DNA of 64,000 nucleotides from JANMJD01 sp963828405 (GCA_963828405.1 CAWHEG010000030.1:310001-374000); one strand, 5' to 3'. Positions 53,477 through 62,609 are shown, numbered from the stretch's first letter. Program-made: numbers and translations. Notes: generated by a model not told the origin, from the sequence alone.

Positions 53477-54229
53477 ATGGTGAAGGGGCGCGACACCGCC
53501 CAGCAGTGGGCCGAGCGACTCGTCGCCCGGATGAGCCCGGCCGACCTCGAGCGTCTGGCGACGCAGGTGCTCGCCACCGTCGATCAGGTGAGCGCGTCCC
53601 GATGGGAGGCGGCCGTGCAGCGGGCGGCGGCGCTGCCCGGGGAGATCCGACCCGACAAGATCCGGACGCTGACCAACTCGCTGGCCCGCGAGCTGGGCGT
53701 GTTCGGCGGCGCGGCCGGGGTGGCCGCGGCCTCGCCGCTCGTCGGTACGGCGGCGACCCTACTGGCCACGACCGCCGAGCTCGCCTGGTTCACCACCCGC
53801 GCCGGTGACCTGATCCTCACGGTGGCCGCACTCCACGGCCACCCGGACCCGACCGTCGACGAGCGGCGGGCCTGGGTGCTGGCCGTGCTGATCTACGGCG
53901 GATCGGCCCGCGACGGCTTCGCCACCGCCCTCAACCAGGCGGCCACGGGGCTGTCGCCGGCCGCCGGCACCCGGGTGTCGCTGGCCACGCTCCAGTCGGT
54001 CAACCGGGTGATGAGCCGCATGCTCGTGCGCCGCTACGGGTCCCGTCGGGCGATCGTCGCCCTCGGCACGGCGCTGCCCCTCGGAGTCGGCGCCGTCGTC
54101 GGCGGGGGCGCCAACTACGTGGCGGTGCGACGCCTCGCCCGCCATGCCGACGAGTTCTTCACCCGCCTGCCCTACTCGGCGATCGACACCACGGCGACAT
54201 CGATCGCCGGTCGCCTGCCGGGACGATGA
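53477..54229 (+). CDS. EcsC-family protein
   Basis: 250 residues. Middle has ELAWFTTRAGDLILTVAALHG with helices likely membrane-associated, then GSRRAIVALGTALPLGVGAV near the C terminus, as in EcsC-like proteins. Function not known; related to an ABC-exporter-linked protein in Bacillus. Its stop overlaps the next ATG (ATGA), so the next acetyltransferase is coupled. Confidence 0.75.
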   Translation: MVKGRDTAQQWAERLVARMSPADLERLATQVLATVDQVSASRWEAAVQRAAALPGEIRPDKIRTLTNSLARELGVFGGAAGVAAASPLVGTAATLLATTAELAWFTTRAGDLILTVAALHGHPDPTVDERRAWVLAVLIYGGSARDGFATALNQAATGLSPAAGTRVSLATLQSVNRVMSRMLVRRYGSRRAIVALGTALPLGVGAVVGGGANYVAVRRLARHADEFFTRLPYSAIDTTATSIAGRLPGR

Positions 54230-54807
54230 CCGCGCACGGGGAGCGGAGGGCGGCCGGGGGGTTGCGTATCCGGCGGGTCGACGATCGCACGGGGGATCTC
54301 GGCGTGCTCGTCGCCGGGCTGGCCGACGTGCTGGTCGATTGCGTCGAGGCCGGGGCCTCGGTCGGCTTCATGCTCCCCCTGCCGTTGGACCGTGCGCGCT
54401 GCTACTGGTCCGACACACTGACGGCGGCCTCCCGGGGCGAGCGGATCGTGCTCGTCGCCGAGGAACCCGACGGCGGAGCCGTGCTCGGCACCGTGCAGGT
54501 GGTCCCGGCGGTCAGCGCAAACCAGCCGCACCGGGGTGACATCGCCAAGCTGCTCGTTCACCGCCGGGCGCGCCGGCGGGGTGTCGCCGAGGCGCTGATG
54601 GTCGCCGCCGAGTCGGCGGCGTTCGACGTCGGGCGCACGCTGCTGGTGCTCGACACCGCCGACGCCGACGCCGAACGGCTGTATGTCCGCCTCGGCTGGC
54701 AGCGCGTCGGCGTGATCCCCGACTACGCCCTCTGGCCGGACGGCGGGTTGGCGGCCACGACCTTCTTCTTCAAGTCGCTCGACCGTGCCGCGCCACACAT
54801 CGGGTGA
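54226..54807 (+). CDS. GNAT-family N-acetyltransferase
   Basis: 193 residues. Acetyl-CoA site: DIAKLLVHRRARRRGVAEAL and a C-terminal LDTADADAERLYVRLGWQRV with the Tyr-containing strand of GNATs. Preceded by a short unlike N terminus. Substrate unknown. Overlaps the EcsC gene by four bases. Confidence 0.85.
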   Translation: MTAHGERRAAGGLRIRRVDDRTGDLGVLVAGLADVLVDCVEAGASVGFMLPLPLDRARCYWSDTLTAASRGERIVLVAEEPDGGAVLGTVQVVPAVSANQPHRGDIAKLLVHRRARRRGVAEALMVAAESAAFDVGRTLLVLDTADADAERLYVRLGWQRVGVIPDYALWPDGGLAATTFFFKSLDRAAPHIG

Positions 54808-54872
54808 CCGTCACGGCGTCACGCCGGCACCGACACGCGAAGCCGCCGAGACGTGGGCACGAACGGTTGCGG

Positions 54873-55739
54873 TCATGCCCCACCGGTCGGCGGGGCGCCG
54901 CTCGTCATCCCCCGCAGGGCTCGCGGCGGCCGATTGGCACCGCGGAACAGCACGCTGGCCTGGATCGCCACCGCCCGCTCCCAGGCCGCCAGCTCCTCGG
55001 CGCCGAGATCGACCTGCGGCCGCGGGTCGACGTCGAAGTGACCGAACGTGTCGACGCCGCGCACCGGCACGGCCGACTCACGCGGCTCGACCTGGTAGGC
55101 GTGGGTCGGGATCATCTCGAGGAGGAAGACGATCCGTCGGTCGCTGCCGAAGTTCGGCTTCGACGAGTGGCACAGCGCGTTGTCGAAGAGGGCGATCTCC
55201 CCCGGATCGAGTTCGAGATCGACCGCGGCGGCCTCGTCCACCGGGTCGGAGATGTACTGCTCGCGCGACAGCAGGCTGTCGGTGCCGAAGGCCTCCGTGT
55301 GGGTCAGCAACGGGCCGCTGTGCGATCCCGGGATTCCCCGGATGCAGCCGTTCACCGACCGGCAGGCGGAGAGCGCCACGGCGACGATGACCACGATCGG
55401 TCTCACGTCGGCGTACGCGGTGTCCTGGTGCCAGCCGGCGAAGGTGCGGCCGTCGGCCGCCTTGGCCCGCAGCGACGTGCCCCAACACAGGATGTCCGGC
55501 CCGATCAGGTCCTCGGTGGCGTCGAGGATGCCCGGCTCGCGGATCAACTCGTCGACCCAGGTGCAGATCATGTGCGCCTTCTGGTCGAGCTTCAAGCGGT
55601 CCTGCGGATGGCTCGCCTCGAAATCCTCGAGCGCCCGCCGGTAGTGGAGCGCCCGCTCGGCGGGCATCGCCCGGACCGGTGCGAGGAACCCGTCGCGATG
55701 GAATCGCTCGATCTGCTCGGTCGTCAACTTCCTCGGCAT
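54873..55739 (-). CDS. Phytanoyl-CoA dioxygenase (PhyH) family Fe/2-oxoglutarate enzyme
   Basis: 288 residues. Iron ligands His104 and Asp106 in GWHQDTAY, third ligand His191 in ALCHSSKPN and Arg201/202 following for 2-oxoglutarate; GIPGSHSGP also typical. Should hydroxylate an unactivated C-H bond using oxygen and 2-oxoglutarate. ATG at 55739. Substrate unknown; faces the SDR-LLM operon with a small basic protein gene between. Confidence 0.9.
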   Translation of the reverse strand: MPRKLTTEQIERFHRDGFLAPVRAMPAERALHYRRALEDFEASHPQDRLKLDQKAHMICTWVDELIREPGILDATEDLIGPDILCWGTSLRAKAADGRTFAGWHQDTAYADVRPIVVIVAVALSACRSVNGCIRGIPGSHSGPLLTHTEAFGTDSLLSREQYISDPVDEAAAVDLELDPGEIALFDNALCHSSKPNFGSDRRIVFLLEMIPTHAYQVEPRESAVPVRGVDTFGHFDVDPRPQVDLGAEELAAWERAVAIQASVLFRGANRPPRALRGMTSGAPPTGGA

Positions 55740-55853
55740 CTGCACCCCCCGAGGGGCCGAAGCTACCACCCGGCGCGCCGGGCGAAGGCGAACGGGGCAG
55801 GGCCGAACGCCGTCGTGTATCGTCGGGTCACCCTCACAAAGGATCAGCGTCAA

Positions 55854-56186
55854 ATGGCAATCCGCGCCAAGCTCACCACGCAACAGGAAATCGACGCCCG
55901 CCGGGCGGCACCGGGCGGCAGGCCGGTGGCCCCCGACAAGCCCAAGCGTGTGATCTCCGACGAGGAGAAGGCCACCCGCAAGGAGCGAGTCGCCAAGGCG
56001 AAGGATGCCCTGGCCCGCTCGGTGGGCGGCAAGGGAGAGCACGTGACGGCCGGGCGCGCCGCGCTCAAGGCGTACCTGCAGCGGCTCAACGATCCCCGCC
56101 AGCCTGACGACGCCCAGTTCGAGGCGCTGATCGAGGCGCCCTTCAAGGCGCCGCCGAAGAAGAAGACCAACGACGGCCGCTTCTGA
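55854..56186 (+). CDS. Small basic hypothetical protein, 110 aa
   Basis: 110 residues, highly charged and mostly helical: QEIDARRAAPGGRPVAPDKP, Lys-rich middle (EEKATRKERVAKAKDALARS), KAPPKKKTNDGRF end. Possibly nucleic-acid binding. AGGA lies eleven bases before ATG. Small and unrecognised; codon bias supports coding. Confidence 0.6.
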   Translation: MAIRAKLTTQQEIDARRAAPGGRPVAPDKPKRVISDEEKATRKERVAKAKDALARSVGGKGEHVTAGRAALKAYLQRLNDPRQPDDAQFEALIEAPFKAPPKKKTNDGRF

Positions 56187-56200
56187 GTCCCACCCGTCCG

Positions 56201-56857
56201 ATGCGGGTGATCGTCACCGGCGCCGACCAGCCGATCGGCGCCGCCGTCGTAGCGGGCATGGGCACCCGCGGGGCTCGGGTGATCGGTGTCGACGCCGTCA
56301 CCGCCGATCGGGGTGCGAGCGGTGACCGGGTCTCGGGCGCCGTGGTGGCGCTCGGCGGCCTCGATCTGCTGGTGATCAGCGGCTGGGCCGCAGCCGGGCT
56401 GCGGCCCGTCCCGTTCGACGATGTGGACGACGACGCCTTTGCGGCGATCTGGGAGGGCGGCATGCAGGGCATGCTGTGGACGCTGCAGTCGACGATCCCG
56501 GCGTTGCGTGCGTCGGGCGGCGCCGTCGTCGTGGTGCTGCCGACGACGGGGATGAGCGGGGGCGCCCGCTACGCCGCGGCTGCGGCGACGTTCGAGGGCC
56601 AGCGGATCATGATGAAGTCGGCGGCACGGCAACTCGGTCCGCAGGGCATCCGGGTGAATGCGGTCGCCGTCGCTGCGGAACTGGTGCTCGCCGACGCTGC
56701 GGCGGCCGACGTGCACTACCTCGCCCCGCCGGCCATCGCCGCCCCGCCGCAGGCCGAGGACGTCACCGACGTCATCGGCTTCCTCGTCAGCCGAGCCGGA
56801 CGGCATATGAGCGGCCAGACGATCACGATCGACGGCGGACGATGGCTGGCACCCTGA
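56201..56857 (+). CDS. Short-chain dehydrogenase-like protein with lost active site
   Basis: 218 residues, Rossmann fold: VTGADQPIGAAVVAGM is a changed cofactor loop, and GGLDLLVISGWAAAG replaces NNAG. The expected Tyr-3x-Lys is absent: after ARYAAAAATF the Lys position is Ala. Final ITIDGGRWL is normal. Thus probably not a dehydrogenase; may support the true SDR that follows, with which it overlaps by 16 bases. Confidence 0.7.
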   Translation: MRVIVTGADQPIGAAVVAGMGTRGARVIGVDAVTADRGASGDRVSGAVVALGGLDLLVISGWAAAGLRPVPFDDVDDDAFAAIWEGGMQGMLWTLQSTIPALRASGGAVVVVLPTTGMSGGARYAAAAATFEGQRIMMKSAARQLGPQGIRVNAVAVAAELVLADAAAADVHYLAPPAIAAPPQAEDVTDVIGFLVSRAGRHMSGQTITIDGGRWLAP

Positions 56858-57627
56858 CGCCACGGCGCCTCGAGGGGCGCACGGCGATCGTCACCGGGGC
56901 GGGCCAGGGAGTCGGACTCGGCATCGCCCGCCGACTGGCCGCCGAGGGCGCCAACGTCGTCATCGCCGCCCGGCGTGCCCAGACCGGTGAGCCGGCGGCC
57001 GAAGCCATCCGAGGGAGTGGAGGGGCGGCGACGTGCATCGTCATCGACGTCACCGACCGGGCCCAGGTCCAGGCATGCGTCGATCGCACGGTGGCCGAGT
57101 TCGGCGGCCTGCAGATCATGATCCACAATGCCGTGGCCGGCGCGGCGTCGGTGCACCGGCTCGAGGACGTCGAGGCGGGCACCTGGGACACGTTGTCACG
57201 CACCGCCGTCTGGGGCAGCTACTACTGCGCCCAGATCGCGGGCCCCCACCTGCACGCCGCTCGGGCACGGGGCCGGCTGATCCTGATCACATCGCCCAGT
57301 GGGGTCGAGGGCAGTCACACCCTGCCGCTCTACTCGCCCGTCAAGGCCGCCCAGCGGGCGCTGGCCAAGAGCCTGGCACGGGAGTGGGGACATCACGGCA
57401 CGACCGTCAACTGCATCGGTCCCGTGGCCGAGACACCGGCGCTGACCAGGGCGTTCGAGTCGAACCCCGAGCTCAGCGCCCGGCTCTCGGCGCGTACGCC
57501 GCTGGGCCGGCTCGGTGATCCCGAGACCGACATCGGGGCGGCGGCGGCCTTCCTGGCCAGTGACGACGCGGCCTACATCACCGGCCAGACGCTGATCGTC
57601 GACGGCGGCCACTTCATGGGGTTCTGA
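56842..57627 (+). CDS. Short-chain dehydrogenase/reductase
   Basis: 261 residues. Cofactor loop TGAGQGVGLGIARRLA, catalytic Ser in ITSPSGVEG, Tyr and Lys in LYSPVKAAQRALAKS, end ITGQTLIVDGGHFMGF; a bona fide SDR that could oxidise or reduce a hydroxyl or keto group. Middle gene of the SDR-SDR-LLM operon; its stop overlaps the next start (TGATG). Confidence 0.9.
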   Translation: MAGTLTPRRLEGRTAIVTGAGQGVGLGIARRLAAEGANVVIAARRAQTGEPAAEAIRGSGGAATCIVIDVTDRAQVQACVDRTVAEFGGLQIMIHNAVAGAASVHRLEDVEAGTWDTLSRTAVWGSYYCAQIAGPHLHAARARGRLILITSPSGVEGSHTLPLYSPVKAAQRALAKSLAREWGHHGTTVNCIGPVAETPALTRAFESNPELSARLSARTPLGRLGDPETDIGAAAAFLASDDAAYITGQTLIVDGGHFMGF

Positions 57628-58595
57628 TGTCCGATCCGATCGTTGCCCCGCCCATCCCACTTGCCCCCGGCTCGGTCTCGCTCCGGCTGTACCCCCACGA
57701 CATGGCCGCCGTCGACCAGGTGGCCGAACTGCGCGTGCAGGCCGGTCTCGCCGTGGAGGCGGGGTACGACGGGGTGATGGTCAGCGAGCATCACGCCGAC
57801 TTCCCGGGCTACCTGCCCAACCCGATCCAACTGGCACAGCTGTTGCTGGCGGCGATGCCGTCGGGCTGGGCGGCGCCGTGCCCGCTGCTGCTGCCGATGC
57901 AGCCGTACGCCCTGATCGCCGAGCAACTGGCCTGGCTCGATGCCGCCTATCCCGGCCGGGTGGGCGCCGGGTTCGCCGCCGGGGCCCTGCCGGTCGACTT
58001 CGAGCTCGCCGAGGTGCCCTTCGACGAGATCGTCGAGCGGTTCAAGGCCGCCGTCCCGAGGATCGTGGCCGCCCTGCGCGGCGCCGACCGGTCGCCGCTC
58101 GGTCGTGACCGGGCAATCGCCCGCTGCGCCGAGCACCCGATCCCGGTCGTGCTCGCCGCCCAGAGCGGTCCGGCGGTCCGCCGCGCGGCCGCCGTCGGCG
58201 CCGGGGTGCTGTACGACTCGTTGCAGACCAACGAGGTGTCCCGCAGGCTGTCCGACGCCTACGAAGCGGCCGGCGGGACGGCGGCCAAGATCCTCATCCG
58301 CCGCGTCTGGATCGGCGACCCGCCGACAGTCGAGATGCGGGCCCAGATGGCCCACTACCGCAGCTACGCGCCGGCGCACGCCATCGCCAACTGGGGCGCT
58401 GACGAGCAGCTGGTCCAGGGCGCCGACGGCGTCGAAGCGGCCGAGCGTCTGGCCCGTGTGCTCACCGAGTCGAACTGCGACGCGGTCAACGTTCGGGTTC
58501 ACCTGAACGGTCTTTCACCCGCTCAGGTACGCGAGCAGCTCGACCGCCACCGCAGCGAGTTCGTGCCCCGCCTGCGCCGGCTGCTCGAGGCCTGA
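57627..58595 (+). CDS. Luciferase-like flavin-dependent monooxygenase
   Basis: 322 residues. GYDGVMVSEHHADFPGYLPN, LLLPMQPYALIAEQLAWLDA, PGRVGAGFAAGALPVDFEL and VEMRAQMAHYRSYAP are family blocks. Likely F420- or FMN-dependent. Coupled to the SDR pair, so the three probably act on one substrate, e.g. oxidation of a hydroxyl then of the ketone. Substrate unknown. Confidence 0.88.
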   Translation: MSDPIVAPPIPLAPGSVSLRLYPHDMAAVDQVAELRVQAGLAVEAGYDGVMVSEHHADFPGYLPNPIQLAQLLLAAMPSGWAAPCPLLLPMQPYALIAEQLAWLDAAYPGRVGAGFAAGALPVDFELAEVPFDEIVERFKAAVPRIVAALRGADRSPLGRDRAIARCAEHPIPVVLAAQSGPAVRRAAAVGAGVLYDSLQTNEVSRRLSDAYEAAGGTAAKILIRRVWIGDPPTVEMRAQMAHYRSYAPAHAIANWGADEQLVQGADGVEAAERLARVLTESNCDAVNVRVHLNGLSPAQVREQLDRHRSEFVPRLRRLLEA

Positions 58596-58701
58596 GCTCC
58601 CGGGCGCTTCCGGGGGGGGGTGCGAAGCTGCGCATCGACGAGGCAGTCGCCGATGTCGTGTTAGCGTCACGCCGCCCGCCTGCGGAAGGGACGCCCCCGT
58701 C

Positions 58702-59937
58702 ATGAACCGAATCGTTCGCCGACCCCTCGTGCGGCTCGTCGCAGCGGTCGCGTTCCTCGCCGCCGTGTCCGGCTGCTCGAGCGACTCGGGGAGCAGTGCG
58801 GCGGTCGACCAGCCGTCGGCGACATCACCGTCGGCGACGACGGTCGCCGCGGCTCCTGCCGTCGTCGAGTCGGCTGCCACCGAGCCGGTCGTCACCGAGC
58901 CGGTCCTCACGGAGCCACCGGCGGCGCCCGCCCCGACGGAGGCGCCGGCCATCGCGGCACGCTCGGCCTTCGCCGGCGCGCCGTGGACCGAGGTCGCCGG
59001 CGACGAGACATGCATGTGCGCCGGCGGCGACCCGTGGAAGATGTGGGTCCGCGACGCCGACCCGAGCAAGGTCGTGATGTACTTCGAAGGCGGCGGAGCG
59101 TGCTTCACGGCGGAGATGTGCGGACCGGCCAGCCGGTCCTACGACCGCACGGTGGACGGTGCCGACGACCCCGGCGGGTTCGGCGGCATCTTCGACTTCA
59201 CCAACCCGGCGAACCCGTTTGCCGACTGGTCGTTCGTGTTCGTGCCGTACTGCACCGGCGACGTCCACATCGGCGACAGCACCCACGACTACGGCAACGG
59301 CGTCGTCGTCGAGCACAACGGCATCCCCAACGCGATGTTCGCCCTCGACCAGCTGGTCAGCCGCTACGGCTCGGCCGGCGAGGTGTTCGTCACCGGTTCG
59401 AGCGCCGGCGGAGTCCCCGCGCCGCTGTTCGGTGCGCTGGCCGCCGACCGGATGCCCGACGCGGCGGTCACTGCGCTCGCCGACGGCTCCGGGGCGTACC
59501 CGGCCGCCCCGGGGATCAACGCGGGGATCGGCGCACTGTGGGGCACCTTCGATGCCCGGCCGGACTGGCCCGAGACGGCGGCGCTGACACCGGACGAATG
59601 GAGCATCCCCGGCCTGTTCGCGGTCGCCGGGACCCACGATCCCGATCTCGTCCTGGCCCGCCATGATCACGCCTTCGACGAGGTCCAGGCCCAGTTCTCG
59701 TCGCTCGCCGGCATCGAGGCCAGCCAGCTCGACACGTTGATCGACGCCAACGCGGCGATGATCGAGGCCGCCGGCGTGCCGGTGGCCACCTACGTCGCCG
59801 CCGGAACCGACCACACCATCCTCGGGCGCGACGAGATGTACACCCAGGTCACCGAGGGCACGAGCTTCCTCGAGTGGCTCACTGCGCTCGCTGCTCGCCG
59901 ACCCGTCGAGGACGTCCACTGCACGACCTGCACGTGA
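58702..59937 (+). CDS. Secreted pectin-acetylesterase/Notum-like lipoprotein
   Basis: 411 residues. Signal with lipobox (VSGCSS, Cys about 25), a Ser/Thr/Ala/Pro linker of about 60, then an alpha/beta hydrolase: YFEGGGACF oxyanion loop, DWSFVFVPYCTGDVHIGD, nucleophile Ser in TGSSAGGVPAPLF and late His in AGTDHTI. Resembles pectin acetylesterase/Notum. Likely removes acyl groups from an extracellular polysaccharide or peptide. Cys residues are spread as if in disulfides. Confidence 0.85.
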   Translation: MNRIVRRPLVRLVAAVAFLAAVSGCSSDSGSSAAVDQPSATSPSATTVAAAPAVVESAATEPVVTEPVLTEPPAAPAPTEAPAIAARSAFAGAPWTEVAGDETCMCAGGDPWKMWVRDADPSKVVMYFEGGGACFTAEMCGPASRSYDRTVDGADDPGGFGGIFDFTNPANPFADWSFVFVPYCTGDVHIGDSTHDYGNGVVVEHNGIPNAMFALDQLVSRYGSAGEVFVTGSSAGGVPAPLFGALAADRMPDAAVTALADGSGAYPAAPGINAGIGALWGTFDARPDWPETAALTPDEWSIPGLFAVAGTHDPDLVLARHDHAFDEVQAQFSSLAGIEASQLDTLIDANAAMIEAAGVPVATYVAAGTDHTILGRDEMYTQVTEGTSFLEWLTALAARRPVEDVHCTTCT

Positions 59938-60011
59938 CGCCCAGGACCGGCTCAGGACGACCCGCCGTGCCGGCGGTCCGCCCGCGGTCGGGTGCGCCAA
60001 ACTGAGAGCCG

Positions 60012-60974
60012 ATGGGCGATCACGATCCCGATCACCGCGCTGCTCACGGACACGTTCACGAGCGCGGACACGGTCACGACCACGGGGCGGCAGCGCTGCG
60101 CGCCGGACAGCGTCATCTGCGACCACTGACCATCTCGGCGGTGATGATCGTCGCCTTCCTCGCCGTGCAGATCGTCGTCGGCCTGGCCACGGGTTCGTTG
60201 GCGTTGCTGTCCGACGCCGGGCACATGGCGACCGATGCGCTCGGGCTCGGCATGGCGCTCGCCGCCATCCATGCCGCCTCGTCGGCCCGGGCCCACCCGC
60301 AGCGGACGTTCGGGCTCTACCGGCTCGAGATCCTCGCCGCGCTGGTCAACGCCGTGCTGCTGTTCGGCGTGGCCGGCTACGTCCTCGTCGAGGCCATCCG
60401 GCGCTTCGGCGACACCCGCGAGCTCGCCTCGGTGCCCGTGCTGGTGGTCGGGGTGATCGGCCTCGCCGTCAACGTGGCCGCCTTCCTGTTGCTGCGGGCC
60501 GGGGCGCGCGAGAGCATCAACCTCCAGGGCGCCTCGCTGGAGGTGCTCTCCGATGCCCTCGGGTCGGTCGGGGTGATCGTCGCCGCCGCCGTCTGGGGGA
60601 TCACCGGTTGGACCTGGGTCGACCCGTTGATCGGTGTGGCGCTCGGCCTGTTCATCCTCCCCCGGGCCTGGCGACTCGGCCGGGAGGCGGTGCGGGTGCT
60701 CGTCCAGGCCGCGCCCGCTCGCTTCGACGTGGTCGCCCTGCGCGACGGGCTCGGCGCCATCGCCGGTGTCGTCGACGTCCACGACGTCCACGTGTGGACG
60801 CTGACCTCGGCGATGGACGTGGTCACCGCCCACCTGATGGTCGGAGCGGGGACCGACGGCCACGAGGTGCTCGACCAGGCCCGCGAACTGCTCGCCGGGC
60901 GATTCGGCGTCACCCACGCGACGCTGCAGGTCGAGCCCGAGGATCACCGCGGTTGTGACGAGATCAGCTGGTGA
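60012..60974 (+). CDS. Cation diffusion facilitator (CzcD/ZitB-like)
   Basis: 320 residues. Very His-rich N terminus (HGHVHERGHGHDHG), six spans and a cytosolic C-terminal domain (VHDVHVWTLTSAMDVVTAHL). Metal site motifs LSDAGHMATDA and VLSDALGSVG. It should export zinc or a similar divalent ion in exchange for protons. Independent gene. Confidence 0.93.
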   Translation: MGDHDPDHRAAHGHVHERGHGHDHGAAALRAGQRHLRPLTISAVMIVAFLAVQIVVGLATGSLALLSDAGHMATDALGLGMALAAIHAASSARAHPQRTFGLYRLEILAALVNAVLLFGVAGYVLVEAIRRFGDTRELASVPVLVVGVIGLAVNVAAFLLLRAGARESINLQGASLEVLSDALGSVGVIVAAAVWGITGWTWVDPLIGVALGLFILPRAWRLGREAVRVLVQAAPARFDVVALRDGLGAIAGVVDVHDVHVWTLTSAMDVVTAHLMVGAGTDGHEVLDQARELLAGRFGVTHATLQVEPEDHRGCDEISW

Positions 60975-61130
60975 GGGGCCAGACGTGACGGTGGGGTGAA
61001 GCGCAACGGTGGGCGGTGGCCCGCGGCGACCCGGCACGCCCCGCCGAGTTCGGCGCCGTCGCGCTCGGCCGGCACGCCGCGCCGCCTAGCCTCCGGGCAG
61101 ACTGCTGTCGACCGAGCCATGGAGGACGAG

Positions 61131-62318
61131 ATGAGCGACACCGTTGGCGACTGGGCGACCGACTACGACGTGTTCGATCCCGCCTACGTCACCGATCCGT
61201 TCCCGATCTGGGACGATCTACGCGAGCGGTGCCCGGTGGCCCACACCGATCGTTTCGGCGGTTCGTGGTTGCCGACCCGGTATGCCGACGTCACGGCCAT
61301 CGCCCGCGACCCCGGGCACTTCAGCTCACGCCAGATCGGTGTCGTCCCGCCCCCGGACGACGGCGGCGAGATGCTCCCCGCCGGCCTGCCGCCGATCCAG
61401 GCCGATGCCCCCCTCCACACCTGGACCCGTCGATTGCTCCTGCCCTGGTTCTCCACCAACCGGGTTGCGGAGTACGAGCCCTACACCCGGGCCCTGTGCC
61501 GCCGGCTGGTCGACGGGTTCGTCGAGAACGGGAGGGCCGACGCCGCCGCCGGCTACGCCCAGCAGATCCCCGTACGGGTGATCGCCCTCGTGCTCGGTGT
61601 GCCCGAGTCGATGTCGGACACTTTCACGGGGTGGGTCCGCGACGTGCTGGAGTTCGCCCACGATACCGAGCGCCGGTCCCGCGCCCGGGGCGAGATCGTG
61701 GCGTACTTCATGGGCGAGATCGAGCAACGCCGCAGCGGCGACGGCCTCGATCTGATCTCGACGCTGCTGCGCACCGAGGTCGACGGTGTCCCGGTCGGCG
61801 ACGGTCACATTCTCGGCACCGTTGCGCTCACCCTGATCGCCGGCGTCGACACCACCTGGTCGGCGATCGGTTCCGCCCTGTGGCACCTGGCGACCCATCC
61901 CGACGATCGGCGGAGGCTGGCCACCGAGCCCGAACTGATGCCGCTGGCCATCGAGGAGCTGTTGCGGGCGTACGCGCCGGTGACCATGGCCCGCATCGTC
62001 ACCGAGGATCTCGAGTACGCCGGCTGCCCGATGCGCGAGGGCGACCGGGTGCTGCTCAGCTTCCCGGCGGCCAACCGCGATCCCGAGGCGTTCGAGGACG
62101 CCGACGTCGTGCGGCTCGACCGCGAGGCGAACCGGCACGTGGCCTTCGGCGCCGGCATCCACCGCTGCGCCGGCTCCAACCTGGCCCGGATGGAGTTGCG
62201 GGTGGCGCTCGAGGAGTGGTTGGCCCGCATCCCGGAGTTCCACCTCGATCCCGGGGGTGTCGTCACATGGGCCGGCGGCCAGGTCCGCGGCCCACGCCAG
62301 GTGCCGGTGGTCTTCTGA
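61131..62318 (+). CDS. Cytochrome P450
   Basis: 395 residues from ATG at 61131, with GGAGG five bases before. I-helix AGVDTTWSAI, ExxR in EELLRAYAP, and the haem loop FGAGIHRCAGSNLARME with axial Cys. Small bacterial class I P450 needing ferredoxin and a reductase. Its stop overlaps an 18-codon frame and a ferredoxin gene follows. Substrate not predictable. Confidence 0.94.
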   Translation: MSDTVGDWATDYDVFDPAYVTDPFPIWDDLRERCPVAHTDRFGGSWLPTRYADVTAIARDPGHFSSRQIGVVPPPDDGGEMLPAGLPPIQADAPLHTWTRRLLLPWFSTNRVAEYEPYTRALCRRLVDGFVENGRADAAAGYAQQIPVRVIALVLGVPESMSDTFTGWVRDVLEFAHDTERRSRARGEIVAYFMGEIEQRRSGDGLDLISTLLRTEVDGVPVGDGHILGTVALTLIAGVDTTWSAIGSALWHLATHPDDRRRLATEPELMPLAIEELLRAYAPVTMARIVTEDLEYAGCPMREGDRVLLSFPAANRDPEAFEDADVVRLDREANRHVAFGAGIHRCAGSNLARMELRVALEEWLARIPEFHLDPGGVVTWAGGQVRGPRQVPVVF

Positions 62319-62374
62319 TGCCCGGAGTCGAGTGTTGCCCGGAGATCGAGTGTTGCCTGGAGGTCGAGTTGTGA
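62318..62374 (+). CDS. Cys-rich 18-residue mini-ORF between P450 and ferredoxin
   Basis: ATG at 62318 overlaps the P450 stop (TGATG), and the TGA at 62372-62374 overlaps the ferredoxin GTG (GTGA). The peptide has two Cys-Cys pairs in the near-repeat ECCPEI ECCLEV. The DNA contains the near-repeats GGAGTCGAGTGTTGCC, GGAGATCGAGTGTTGCC and GGAGGTCGAG, each carrying a ribosome-site-like purine run. May couple translation of the ferredoxin to the P450; a working peptide is possible but unproven. Confidence 0.4.
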   Translation: MPGVECCPEIECCLEVEL

Positions 62375-62574
62375 GGGTCACCGTCGATTCCGAGAGGTGC
62401 CAGGGCCACAGCCGCTGCGCCCTCCTGGCCCCCGAACTGTTCACCGTCGACGACTACGGCCAGGCCAGCGTGGTCGGTGACGGTGAGGTTCCCGAGGAAC
62501 TCCTGGCCAAGGCGCGCCTGGCCGTGGACAACTGCCCCGAGTTCGCCATCGAGCTGCACGACGACCAGGACTGA
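62371..62574 (+). CDS. 3Fe-4S-type ferredoxin
   Basis: 67 residues from GTG at 62371, with TGGAGG seven bases upstream. Cys10, Cys16 and Cys55 with His13 in the usual second-Cys place (C-x2-H-x2-C ... CP) predict a 3Fe-4S cluster. Typical electron donor of actinobacterial P450s; follows the P450 gene directly. Confidence 0.92.
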   Translation: MRVTVDSERCQGHSRCALLAPELFTVDDYGQASVVGDGEVPEELLAKARLAVDNCPEFAIELHDDQD

Positions 62575-62595
62575 TCCGGGTACGGCGTCCTGGTG

Positions 62596-62609
62596 GGGAC
62601 CTTGGTCCC
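62596..62609. promoter_or_regulatory. DevR-type box away from the main island
   Basis: GGGACCTTGGTCCC with perfect GGGAC/GTCCC arms, 52 bases before ATG at 62662. About 38 kb from the nearest other copy. By arms and position it is as good as the copies at 18259 and 24157. Confidence 0.6.
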
